A stretch of DNA of 6,961 bases from Alphaproteobacteria bacterium (GCA_023140905.1 JAGLKS010000010.1:1-6961); one strand, 5' to 3'; shown: positions 1-6,356, counted from the first letter of the stretch. The notes: generated by a model from the sequence alone, not told the origin. Translations and numbers: made by a program.

Positions 1-2
1 GT

Positions 3-551
3 CCCGGATATGGTGGTTCGTGTTTTCCTAAAGACACACTAGCTCTTACACGGGCAGGTCAAAAATATAGCGTTCCACAGCGTATTGTTGAGGCCGTTGT
101 GTCTGTTAACGAAGAGCGTAAAGCACGTATGGCTGATAAAATAATTTCTGCAGCTGGTGGTGATGTTCGTGGTAAAAAGATTGGTGTATTAGGTGTTTCG
201 TTTAAACCAAACACCAATGATATGCGAGATGCACCAGCGTTGACAATTATTCCAACGCTTCAACAAGCTGGGGCGAAAGTTTCAGCTTATGATCCGGAAT
301 CCATAAATGAAGCTAAGAAGCTTATGGATGATGTGACATGGGGTGATAATGCTTATGATGTTGCCAAAGATGCAGATGTTCTGGTGATTATAACAGAATG
401 GAATGAATTTCGGGCACTTGATTTGGCACGCATAAGAGATGATATGGCTGGGAATCTCTTAGTCGATCTGAGAAACATCTATAAAACTCAGGATATGCAT
501 GGCAAAGGATTTGATTACGTATCTGTCGGGCGTCCGCGTATTAAAGAGTAG
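3..551 (+). CDS. ugd: UDP-glucose 6-dehydrogenase, C-terminal part (5' end outside window)
   Basis: This enzyme oxidises UDP-glucose to UDP-glucuronate with two NAD+ in the cytoplasm, supplying precursor for acidic surface polysaccharides. The frame is open from the window edge, so the gene begins upstream; 182 codons plus a TAG stop are visible. The first residues read PGYGGSCFPKD, the family's active-site motif, with the catalytic cysteine at 21-23. The C-terminal UDP-binding domain follows: KKIGVLGVSFKPNTNDMRD, then the AYDP segment, then VLVIITEWNEF, ending in DLRNIY near the terminus, as in full-length family members. An internal GTG at 99 is not the start, because the conserved motif lies upstream of it. 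About two thirds of a normal Ugd is probably missing, including the NAD-binding Rossmann domain. It is followed after 91 bases by the cysQ-like gene on the same strand. The family call is firm; other nucleotide-sugar dehydrogenases are less likely. Confidence 0.95.
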   Translation, partial: PGYGGSCFPKDTLALTRAGQKYSVPQRIVEAVVSVNEERKARMADKIISAAGGDVRGKKIGVLGVSFKPNTNDMRDAPALTIIPTLQQAGAKVSAYDPESINEAKKLMDDVTWGDNAYDVAKDADVLVIITEWNEFRALDLARIRDDMAGNLLVDLRNIYKTQDMHGKGFDYVSVGRPRIKE

Positions 552-580
552 ACACAAAGGACAAAAGTAGGTTTGGCCTA

Positions 581-611
581 GTTATTTGCCATTTAAAAAG
601 CCGTAAATAAC
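581..611. repeat. Inverted repeat (possible mRNA hairpin) between ugd and the cysQ-like gene
   Basis: GTTATTTGC at 581-589 can pair with GTAAATAAC at 603-611. This gives nine pairs, one of them G-U, around a 13-base loop. No run of T follows, so it does not look like a standard intrinsic terminator. It could be an RNA-processing or stability element between two genes of one transcript, or chance in AT-rich DNA. It ends 31 bases before the next start codon. Confidence 0.4.
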
Positions 612-642
612 GATGGTGAAAATTACATTTAGGGGTATATAG

Positions 643-1527
643 ATGTCAAAAGATGTACTTGAAAATCTTGCGATGGTAACTGAAAATGTTGAAATAATCG
701 CACGCTCAGCAGGGAAGATAATCTTTTCGTATTTTGGAAAGCCCAATACAAAATCAAGAATAAAAAAGGATGGTTCGTTAGTTACAAATGCGGATGAAGA
801 AGCGGAAGGTTATATCGTAGACGAATTAAAAAAGCGTTATCCAGGCATTTCCATTGTTGGAGAGGAAGCGTGTTCTGCAGGAAAAACGCCTGATTTAAAA
901 GGCGTTGAGACATTTTGGTTAGTTGATGCGCTTGATGGGACTTGTGCCTTTATGAATGGTGATGAGAATTTCACTGTAAATATTGCGTTGGTTCATCGTT
1001 ACAAACCTGTGCTAGGGGTGATATATGCTCCAGCAAAAGATGAAATGTATTGTGGTTATTTGGCAGGAAAAAGGCGTGCTTATATTCGGCATGATAAGAA
1101 TAAATATCCTGTAGACATTAAGACACGAGAGATACCGGAAGAGGGGATGACTGTTATGACTAGCGGTAATCTTTCCGAAAAAGATTTATGCATAAGATTT
1201 ATGAGACAATATGAAGATAAAATCGCTCGTACCATTCATCGTTACAGCTCTATTAAAATCTGTGATGTAGCTAGTGGGGCTGCTGATTTGTACTTACGAA
1301 TTGGACCAACTAAATGGTGGGATATTGCTGCCGGGCATGCGATTATCTGTGCTGCGGGTGGCGATATTTATGACATGACCGGGTATCCTATACTCTATGG
1401 CAAGAGAAACAGAGAAAATCTCTATAATACATCGTTTTTCGTGGCTTCAGGCGATGTTTTCTTTCAGACTAAATTGTTACGTGAATTAATGGATTCTAAT
1501 CCTTTACCGCTGCCATTGCCTTCTTAA
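643..1527 (+). CDS. cysQ: CysQ-like 3'(2'),5'-bisphosphate nucleotidase (inositol monophosphatase superfamily)
   Basis: CysQ-type enzymes remove the 3'-phosphate from PAP or PAPS, by-products of sulfate assimilation and sulfotransfer, using divalent metal in the cytoplasm or at the inner membrane. The 294-aa product shows the superfamily signatures in order: SLVTNAD (45-51), VGEE with probable metal ligand E74, WLVDALDGT (92-100) with ligands D95 and D98, FTVNIAL (110-116), and WWDIAAGHAI (225-234) with ligand D227, then CAAGG. The FTVNIAL segment and the GPTKWWD and YGKR segments point to CysQ rather than SuhB or HisN. Two departures stand out: the usual proline of DPLDGT is alanine (A96), and the KEF that normally follows is CAF. 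A C-terminal tail of about 25 residues ends in a Pro/Leu-rich stretch and makes it longer than the common 245-270 residues. The ATG start is supported by AGGGG at 631-635, seven bases upstream. Exact substrate remains uncertain. Confidence 0.82.
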   Translation: MSKDVLENLAMVTENVEIIARSAGKIIFSYFGKPNTKSRIKKDGSLVTNADEEAEGYIVDELKKRYPGISIVGEEACSAGKTPDLKGVETFWLVDALDGTCAFMNGDENFTVNIALVHRYKPVLGVIYAPAKDEMYCGYLAGKRRAYIRHDKNKYPVDIKTREIPEEGMTVMTSGNLSEKDLCIRFMRQYEDKIARTIHRYSSIKICDVASGAADLYLRIGPTKWWDIAAGHAIICAAGGDIYDMTGYPILYGKRNRENLYNTSFFVASGDVFFQTKLLRELMDSNPLPLPLPS

Positions 1528-1544
1528 AAGATCGGGATGTTTTG

Positions 1545-1550
1545 TATAAT
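1545..1550 (+). promoter_or_regulatory. Possible -10 box upstream of the secreted-protein gene
   Basis: A perfect TATAAT lies 18 bases after the cysQ-like stop codon. The best -35 candidate at normal spacing, TTCTTA at 1521-1526 with an 18-base spacer, matches TTGACA at only three positions. If real, transcription would start near 1557 and leave a leader of about 50 bases before the ATG at 1610. A single hexamer in AT-rich DNA is weak evidence, and read-through from cysQ is an alternative. Confidence 0.35.
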
Positions 1551-1609
1551 GCGCATCAGTGTATTGATGTCTCTTGTCCTTGTTAAAGGAGCAGATTATA
1601 CTCGTTCTT

Positions 1610-2347
1610 ATGGTGAAGAATTTACGTAGAAAATATAGTTCCATTTTATTTATCGCAATTTGTGTGAGCTTTGTTGTTGTGGCGCTTAGTGGAATTAGCT
1701 TGAGTAAAGCTTATGCTCAAAGTAGCAATGCAGATCAAGCTTGCGATGACGGAAAATATGATCCGTCAGATTATAAAAAATGGAAAGAAACATTCAAAGC
1801 TACGCCCGTTGAAGATATGGTTTTTCGCAAAAATAAAAGAGGTTGTGCGCATAGAATGGCATTTACCATGGTGCTGATTAAACATTTCAAAAGCGGTGAA
1901 GGCATTGATGATATTGCGAAATCTCCGATTCTTGGTCCGTATATGAACGAACAATATGATTTGATACGCGCAAAAGGTGTAACGAAAGCTCAGAAAGAGA
2001 TGCTGGAAAGTTACCAAAGCTGTATTAAAGAAGCACCGGAAGATGAGGACCCTAGTGAGGAATATGATTTAAATATGCGTTACGGAGCATGTTCCAAACT
2101 TGATACAATTTTGATGGATACTGTTGAGAGCATAAAAAACCGCCGTAGCATTAACAGCGTTATGAGCAAATATGAAAGAAGCTTTCCTGATCTCTCGGAA
2201 ACTGCATATAGCGAAATTGAAGATCCCGTTCCTTTGTTTATTGGCAGGCTATATCAGAAAGCACAAAGCAGTGAGGCAGAAGGGCAAAACAAATATGATG
2301 TTCTTATCGAGTATGCGTCTCAGCTAGTCTTGGGATGTACTTTGTAA
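1610..2347 (+). CDS. Unrecognised secreted/periplasmic protein with five mature cysteines
   Basis: I do not recognise the family. With the ATG at 1610 the product is 245 aa and begins with a textbook signal peptide: a basic n-region (KNLRRK), a hydrophobic core at about residues 11-29, and an AYA|Q signal peptidase I site after residue 36. The mature part of about 209 residues is mostly hydrophilic, predicted largely helical by eye, with an acidic patch EAPEDEDPSEE (141-151). Its cysteines are at 45, 79, 138, 161 and 243; an odd number suggests two disulfides plus a free thiol, or a dimer. No lipobox or enzymatic motif was seen. The frame is open further upstream to a TTG at 1574, but that start lacks a ribosome binding site and would place 12 extra residues before the basic n-region. 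AAAGGAG at 1585-1591 lies 18 bases from the ATG, which is unusually far, so the start is not settled. The gene lies 82 bases after the cysQ-like stop on the same strand. Confidence 0.72.
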   Translation: MVKNLRRKYSSILFIAICVSFVVVALSGISLSKAYAQSSNADQACDDGKYDPSDYKKWKETFKATPVEDMVFRKNKRGCAHRMAFTMVLIKHFKSGEGIDDIAKSPILGPYMNEQYDLIRAKGVTKAQKEMLESYQSCIKEAPEDEDPSEEYDLNMRYGACSKLDTILMDTVESIKNRRSINSVMSKYERSFPDLSETAYSEIEDPVPLFIGRLYQKAQSSEAEGQNKYDVLIEYASQLVLGCTL

Positions 2348-2392
2348 CTCAAAAAGGTTGTGTGATTTCTCTGGCTTTTTTTAGGGGTAGAA

Positions 2393-2401
2393 TGCTATAT
2401 T
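2393..2401 (+). promoter_or_regulatory. Possible extended -10 promoter for the 42-codon ORF
   Basis: TGCTATATT fits the extended -10 pattern TGnTATAAT with one mismatch and no clear -35 box. It would start transcription near 2408 and give a leader of roughly 48 bases, AT-rich and ending in a G-tract. Support is by eye only. Confidence 0.3.
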
Positions 2402-2455
2402 TTAACAAGGGATGATAAACGGTTGGCAAATAATATATAAATATAGGGGGGAATA

Positions 2456-2584
2456 ATGTCTATTTTGAGAGATCTTGAGATGTTAGTAGCAGTTGCTTGT
2501 ACGGCAGCTGGTGCAGAAGAAAATAGTCCTGAGCTAGGAAAAAGTGCTGGTGCAATTCCTTCTGGTTCAACACTGGGTATGTAA
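2456..2584 (+). CDS. Candidate small protein, 42 aa, unrecognised
   Basis: An ATG at 2456 opens a 42-codon frame ending in TAA at 2582-2584. A run of six G at 2446-2451, following ATA, lies four bases before the start and could act as a ribosome binding site. The product begins MSILRDLEMLVAVACTAAGA, has a short hydrophobic stretch at 9-20, then an acidic turn (EENSPE), and ends in a Gly/Ser/Ala-rich tail, SAGAIPSGSTLGM. The VAVAC stretch looks superficially like a lipobox. However, the preceding segment is short, contains acidic residues and lacks a basic n-region, so a lipoprotein is unlikely. It has no double-glycine leader site. It sits alone between the secreted-protein gene (108 bases upstream) and the convergent ligase-like gene (31 bases downstream). 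It may be a genuine small protein, the remnant of a longer gene, or chance; the G-rich binding site and codon-like composition favour expression. Confidence 0.42.
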   Translation: MSILRDLEMLVAVACTAAGAEENSPELGKSAGAIPSGSTLGM

Positions 2585-2615
2585 TTCAATACAAATTGAT
2601 GGTCATCTATAGCTC

Positions 2616-3851
2616 TTATTTTTCTTCTACGTGTTTAGGCGAAGTGGGGATGTGTATGTTTGATAGAAGTGTACTAAGCCCCAACAAAAACAAAAATTCC
2701 CCAACCCACCAGCTTTGCCATAAACCATAAGTCATGGAAGAAGTCAGCAATACAATAATAAACAGCACTGTTAGTGTTTTGCGAACAAGAATATCGTTAA
2801 TGTGATAAAGTGCATAGATAAGATTACTGAGAATAATCATAGCGATAATTATGCCGATAAGGCCAAACTCCATCCATATTTGCACAGAGAAATTATGCGG
2901 GTGTAATACTGTGTTTTTCTCATTATAGAGATGCTCAAAATCAAAGTGGCGTACGTAATTTGTTGCTTCTATGCCATAGCCGTATATTGGATTATTCATG
3001 GCATATTGCATAATAAAGTGCCAGATTTCTACACGGTTTCCTACATAAGCTTGTTTAACCCAGTCATTAGCTTGTGCATAATTAATCAGGTGTTCATACA
3101 TAAGATCGACAATTAAAGGTGTTGCCAACATAGAAAAGAGGACAGTTAATCCTAGAGTTATATAACTAAAGCGCCAGCGTGCCGGGAAAATAAAGAAACA
3201 AATTAATCCGAATACAAAAGCAATTTGTGCGGACTGGCTTTCGCTTAAAGTCAGCATGATAATAACCGAAATGCCGCTTATACTGGCCAGAAGAATTTTT
3301 TGTTTCTTTGTCCAATCCAGATTTTGGATAAATGGCAAGGAAAGAAAGAACGCAAACACACAGCAAATAATGCCACGATTCATAACCGAAAGATCGATAG
3401 AAGCATTAGATCCACGATGGTGAAAAAGATAATAAATATGTAAGCCGCTCCACGAATCAAAAGCACAAAGTAATGCTGCTGCGATAAGTCCGGCTGGGAA
3501 AAGCCACGCATAAGGCTTTAATTCTCCTGTTTCCAATGCATTAAAGCTACTAACCAGTAATCCTCCAAACAGCAACATGACACTTACAATTAAGGCATCA
3601 CACAAAGAGTGCATTGGAGAAATAGACCACGTCACACTGATGAGTCCTAAAATACTGATTAATCCTGCAGAAAGATAATAAAGTCGGGAAATACGAAAGA
3701 GTTCTTTTTTTATAAATATAAACCAATAACTCGTTCCTAATCCTATTATAAGAGGCCAGAACGCTAGAAAACGAGGAAAATAAATGGAAATAACAGGAGT
3801 TAAGGACAATGCTATCATTAACATTAGAGGAAAACGGTTTTTGCTGGTCAC
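2616..3851 (-). CDS. O-antigen ligase/polymerase-family membrane protein (Wzy_C / WaaL-like)
   Basis: Proteins of this family join undecaprenyl-linked glycans to lipid A-core, to a growing chain, or to protein on the periplasmic face of the inner membrane. The 411-aa product is very hydrophobic with about 10-12 membrane segments. It has the family hallmarks: a TWSISP motif after an early helix (74-79), a long periplasmic loop at about 250-325, and the Wzy_C pattern GNRVEIW (271-277, R273) ... NPIYGYG (287-293) ... HPHN (317-320, H317) ... EFGLIG (328-333). The basic tail (SPKHVEEK) is probably cytoplasmic. The GTG start at 3851 is supported by AAAGG eight bases upstream and by an in-frame TGA just before it. 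It is transcribed alone, divergent from typA and convergent with the small ORF. Sequence alone cannot tell ligase from polymerase; no glycosyltransferase or flippase gene is visible nearby, though ugd lies in the same window. The gene is AT-rich compared with typA. Confidence 0.85.
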   Translation of the reverse strand: MTSKNRFPLMLMIALSLTPVISIYFPRFLAFWPLIIGLGTSYWFIFIKKELFRISRLYYLSAGLISILGLISVTWSISPMHSLCDALIVSVMLLFGGLLVSSFNALETGELKPYAWLFPAGLIAAALLCAFDSWSGLHIYYLFHHRGSNASIDLSVMNRGIICCVFAFFLSLPFIQNLDWTKKQKILLASISGISVIIMLTLSESQSAQIAFVFGLICFFIFPARWRFSYITLGLTVLFSMLATPLIVDLMYEHLINYAQANDWVKQAYVGNRVEIWHFIMQYAMNNPIYGYGIEATNYVRHFDFEHLYNEKNTVLHPHNFSVQIWMEFGLIGIIIAMIILSNLIYALYHINDILVRKTLTVLFIIVLLTSSMTYGLWQSWWVGEFLFLLGLSTLLSNIHIPTSPKHVEEK

Positions 3852-3907
3852 AGAACAAACCTTTCATTATTTCTTAAAGAACTCATTTATTTAGATAGAC
3901 AGACTTT

Positions 3908-3935
3908 AAACTATGTGCATGAAACTATGTGCATG
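3908..3935. repeat. Perfect tandem 14-bp repeat upstream of the typA promoter
   Basis: AAACTATGTGCATG occurs twice in direct, gapless tandem at 3908-3921 and 3922-3935. The second copy ends five bases before a TTGACA box. The TATGT core recurs at 3958 and 3962 within the presumed spacer and -10 area. Its placement fits a regulator binding site for typA, for the divergent ligase-like gene, or both; replication slippage is the alternative. Confidence 0.85.
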
Positions 3936-3940
3936 ATTAT

Positions 3941-3969
3941 TTGACACATATTGTTCCTATGTATGTAAC
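3941..3969 (+). promoter_or_regulatory. Probable typA promoter
   Basis: A perfect TTGACA at 3941-3946 is followed after 17 bases by TGTAAC (3964-3969), four matches to TATAAT. Transcription would start near 3976, giving a leader of about 120 bases before the typA ATG. The spacer contains ACATA/TATGT arms (3946-3950 and 3958-3962) separated by seven bases. The -35 box is strong and the -10 box is weak, which would suit activation through the tandem repeat just upstream. Confidence 0.5.
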
Positions 3970-4097
3970 AGCTTTTTATAAATGGAGCAGTGGAAAAACG
4001 CAAAAACTTTCTTTTTATTGGCATTTACCAGAGTTTTGTAATACATAATAGCGCGCACTTAAAGTGTAGGCATTATTTACAGGAGCCATATTTATCC

Positions 4098-5945
4098 ATG
4101 TCAGAGAATTTAAGAAACATTGCTATCATAGCTCACGTTGATCACGGGAAGACAACACTGATTGATTCCATTATGAAACAAAGTGGAACTTTTCGTGAGA
4201 ACCAGAAGGTTGATGAGCGCATTATGGATACAGGCGATCTGGAGAAAGAACGCGGAATTACTATTCTGGCAAAACCCACTTCAATTGATTGGGTGCATGA
4301 TGATATGCGTACACGTGTTAATATCATAGATACACCGGGCCATGCGGATTTTGGTGGTGAGGTTGAACGAATCCTGAGTATGGTAGATGGCGTAATTTTG
4401 CTGGTTGATGCAGCCGAAGGCCCCATGCCACAGACAAAATTTGTTACCGCCAAAGCATTGGCACTTGGCCTAAAGCCTGTCGTAGTGATTAATAAGGTTG
4501 ATAAGCCGGATCGCCGCCCCGATGCGGTTCATGATGAAGTATTTGATCTGTTCGTCAATCTTGATGCCACTGATGATCAGTTGGACTTCCCGACCCTCTT
4601 TGCCTCTGGCCGTGATGGCTGGGCGGATTATGATCTGGATGGGCCGCGCAAAAACCTCGACCCGCTTCTGGAAACAATTCTGGATTATTACGACAAACCA
4701 ACCGTAATGACCAAGGAAAATATTGATACACCATTTTCAATGCTGGCAACTTTATTGGATCGGGATAACTTTTTGGGCCGTGTTATTACGGGCCGCATTG
4801 AAACGGGTAAGATCAATGTCAATGACAAAATCAAAGTCCTGAATCAAAAGGGCGAAATAGTTGAAACAGGTCGTGCCAGCAAACTAATGGCTTTTCGCGG
4901 TCTTGACCGGGTGCCTGTTGATAGTGCAATTGCCGGGGATATTATCTCTATCGCTGGTCTTTCTGTTGGTACTGTGGCCGATACATTCTGCGCAACTGAA
5001 GTTACTGTTCCACTTAAAGCACAGCCCATCGATCCGCCAACATTGTCCATGCGCTTTACCGTTAATGACAGCCCACTCGCAGGCCGTGAAGGTACCAAGG
5101 TCACCACCCGCATGATCCGCGACAGGTTGGCACTTGAATCCGAAGGTAATGTAGCCATTAAAATTACCGAAAGCGAAAGCAAGGATGGCTTTGAAGTTGC
5201 CGGACGTGGGGAACTTCAACTTGGTGTTCTTATTGAAACTATGCGCCGCGAAGGTTTTGAGCTTTCCATATCCCGCCCCCGTGTGCTTTATAAAACTGAT
5301 CCTGATACCGGCGAACAGTTGGAGCCATATGAAGAGGCTGTGGTTGATGTGGATGATGAATATACTGGTGTTGTGGTTGAAAAAATGAGCCTCCGCAAGG
5401 CTGAAATGACCGATATGCGCCCAAGTGGTGTGGGTAAAACCCGTATCACCTTCCTCGCACCATCACGGGGCCTGATTGGTTATCACGGTGAATTCATGAC
5501 CGATACCCGCGGTACCGGCCTCATGAACCGCGTATATCACAGCTATGGCCCTTATAAGGGCAAGGTTGAGGGTCGCCGGGTCGGGGTTCTGATCTCCATG
5601 GGTGTGGGCAAGGCGGTAGCATATGCCTTATGGAATCTGGAAGATCGTGGTGTGATCATGATTGATCCGCAGGAAGAAGTTTATGAAGGTATGATTATCG
5701 GAGAGCATAGCCGGGACAACGACCTTGATGTAAATGTGCTTAAGGGAAAGCAGCTGACTAATATCCGCGCTTCTGGTAAGGATGATGCTATTAAGCTGAC
5801 AACCCCAAAGAAGCTGACATTGGAACAGGCAATTGCCTATATCAATGATGATGAGCTGGTGGAAGTTACACCGGAAAACATCCGGCTGCGCAAACGCTAC
5901 CTCATTCCACACGAACGCAAAAAAGCCGCTAGAACCGCTAAATAA
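4098..5945 (+). CDS. typA: Ribosome-associated translational GTPase TypA/BipA
   Basis: TypA/BipA is an EF-G-like GTPase that binds the 70S ribosome and helps large-subunit assembly and growth under stress or cold. The 615-aa product has all GTPase motifs: G1 AHVDHGKT (12-19), G2 RGITI (52-56), G3 DTPGH (78-82), G4 NKVD (132-135) and a G5-like SGRDG (170-174). Domain II, the domain III and V repeats, and the family-specific C-terminal domain follow (GPYKGKVEGRR, GVLISM, GKAVAYALWNLEDRG, EGMIIGEHSRDNDLDVN, and the RKRYLIPHER end). Length is close to the usual 605-615. The ATG at 4098 is chosen because family members begin MSxNLRNIAIIAHVDHGKT. The frame is open 36 codons further to a GTG at 3990, but that peptide has no family counterpart. 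AGGAG at 4081-4085 lies 12 bases before the ATG, longer than ideal. The gene is less AT-rich than the genes to its left. Confidence 0.97.
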   Translation: MSENLRNIAIIAHVDHGKTTLIDSIMKQSGTFRENQKVDERIMDTGDLEKERGITILAKPTSIDWVHDDMRTRVNIIDTPGHADFGGEVERILSMVDGVILLVDAAEGPMPQTKFVTAKALALGLKPVVVINKVDKPDRRPDAVHDEVFDLFVNLDATDDQLDFPTLFASGRDGWADYDLDGPRKNLDPLLETILDYYDKPTVMTKENIDTPFSMLATLLDRDNFLGRVITGRIETGKINVNDKIKVLNQKGEIVETGRASKLMAFRGLDRVPVDSAIAGDIISIAGLSVGTVADTFCATEVTVPLKAQPIDPPTLSMRFTVNDSPLAGREGTKVTTRMIRDRLALESEGNVAIKITESESKDGFEVAGRGELQLGVLIETMRREGFELSISRPRVLYKTDPDTGEQLEPYEEAVVDVDDEYTGVVVEKMSLRKAEMTDMRPSGVGKTRITFLAPSRGLIGYHGEFMTDTRGTGLMNRVYHSYGPYKGKVEGRRVGVLISMGVGKAVAYALWNLEDRGVIMIDPQEEVYEGMIIGEHSRDNDLDVNVLKGKQLTNIRASGKDDAIKLTTPKKLTLEQAIAYINDDELVEVTPENIRLRKRYLIPHERKKAARTAK

Positions 5946-6013
5946 TTTACCGATTATTAATCTGTCGCCCCTATTCTGTCCATAGTTTTCCATGAATATT
6001 ATAGGCGGTAGTA

Positions 6014-6274
6014 ATGACACATTTTTTGGTAACTGATGATAATCCTGATGGTTATAAACTTGAGGATATGCTGAGAATTATCCGCAAGGATATTTTTATG
6101 CGGACAACAAAAATTCTGGAAGATGAGCGCCCAGAGGCTCAATCCGTGTTGGATAATAACGTCAAAGTTTTGAGCCTGTTAAGCGAAGCCATCGGAATCG
6201 CTGAAGACAGTACTGGCATTTTGCAGAAGAGCTTTGGCCCATCCCGTTCTGGCCAACCCCGTATTGGTGTCTAG
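6014..6274 (+). CDS. Unrecognised 86-aa protein between typA and the HisN-like gene
   Basis: The ATG at 6014 is preceded by AGGCGG at 6003-6008, five bases away, a reasonable ribosome binding site. The 86-aa product starts MTHFLVTDDNPDGYKLEDML, appears soluble and mainly helical, with a probable amphipathic helix at about residues 40-70 (QSVLDNNVKVLSLLSEAI onward), and ends in a short conserved-looking tail, SFGPSRSGQPRIGV. No signal peptide, membrane segment, cysteine or catalytic motif was seen. Codon use resembles typA. It follows typA by 68 bases without a clear terminator, so co-transcription is possible. I cannot name a family; its compact design and good binding site make a real gene likely. 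It may be a conserved small alphaproteobacterial protein, but that is inference. Confidence 0.75.
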   Translation: MTHFLVTDDNPDGYKLEDMLRIIRKDIFMRTTKILEDERPEAQSVLDNNVKVLSLLSEAIGIAEDSTGILQKSFGPSRSGQPRIGV

Positions 6275-6308
6275 GTTTAAACACTCCTTTACAACTTGAC
6301 AAATGCTA

Positions 6309-6330
6309 CCCACTATTGGACACAGTGGTA
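6309..6330. repeat. Imperfect inverted repeat overlapping the likely hisN promoter
   Basis: CCACT at 6310-6314 is the reverse complement of AGTGG at 6324-6328, nine bases apart. Allowing one extra C, the arms extend to TACCCACT and AGTGGTA. The right arm overlaps the extended -10 box at 6326-6334, where a bound repressor would block RNA polymerase. Short arms make chance a real alternative. Confidence 0.4.
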
Positions 6331-6334
6331 TAGT
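6326..6334 (+). promoter_or_regulatory. Probable extended -10 promoter of the HisN-like gene
   Basis: TGGTATAGT matches the extended -10 pattern TGnTATAAT with one mismatch. A perfect TTGACA at 6296-6301 lies too far upstream (27 bases) to pair with it. The predicted start near 6341 leaves a leader of about 16 bases that still contains the AGGAG ribosome binding site at 6344-6348. This suggests the gene can be expressed independently of typA. Confidence 0.45.
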
Positions 6335-6356
6335 ACAGTCATGAGGAGCCTTTGAA

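Noticed and set aside
2351..2382. Possible intrinsic terminator after the secreted-protein gene (AAAAAG ... CTTTTTTT)
   Set aside because: The stem is nearly all A-U and G-U pairs with a large loop; the T-run is real but the hairpin is too weak to call.
2456..2518. Small ORF as a bacteriocin precursor or lipoprotein
   Set aside because: There is no double-glycine cleavage site, and the lipobox-like VAVAC is preceded by acidic residues without a basic n-region.
2586..2599. TCAAT/ATTGA hairpin between the convergent genes as a bidirectional terminator
   Set aside because: Only five A/T-rich pairs and no adjacent T-run on either strand.
4044..4049. CATAAT as a second -10 box for typA, with TTGGCA at 4018-4023
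   Set aside because: The spacer would be 20 bases; the upstream TTGACA promoter is better placed and sufficient.
4056..4066. Short palindrome CACTT-A-AAGTG in the typA leader
   Set aside because: An 11-base palindrome is expected by chance in this AT-rich leader and has no second copy nearby.
3990..4097. In-frame 36-codon N-terminal extension of TypA from a GTG start
   Set aside because: TypA proteins begin at the MSENLRNIAI segment; the extension shows no conserved feature, and the GGAG before the GTG is only two bases away.
4142..5424. Long frames on the opposite strand and in other frames inside typA
   Set aside because: They are shadows of a confidently identified conserved gene, with no motifs or binding sites of their own.
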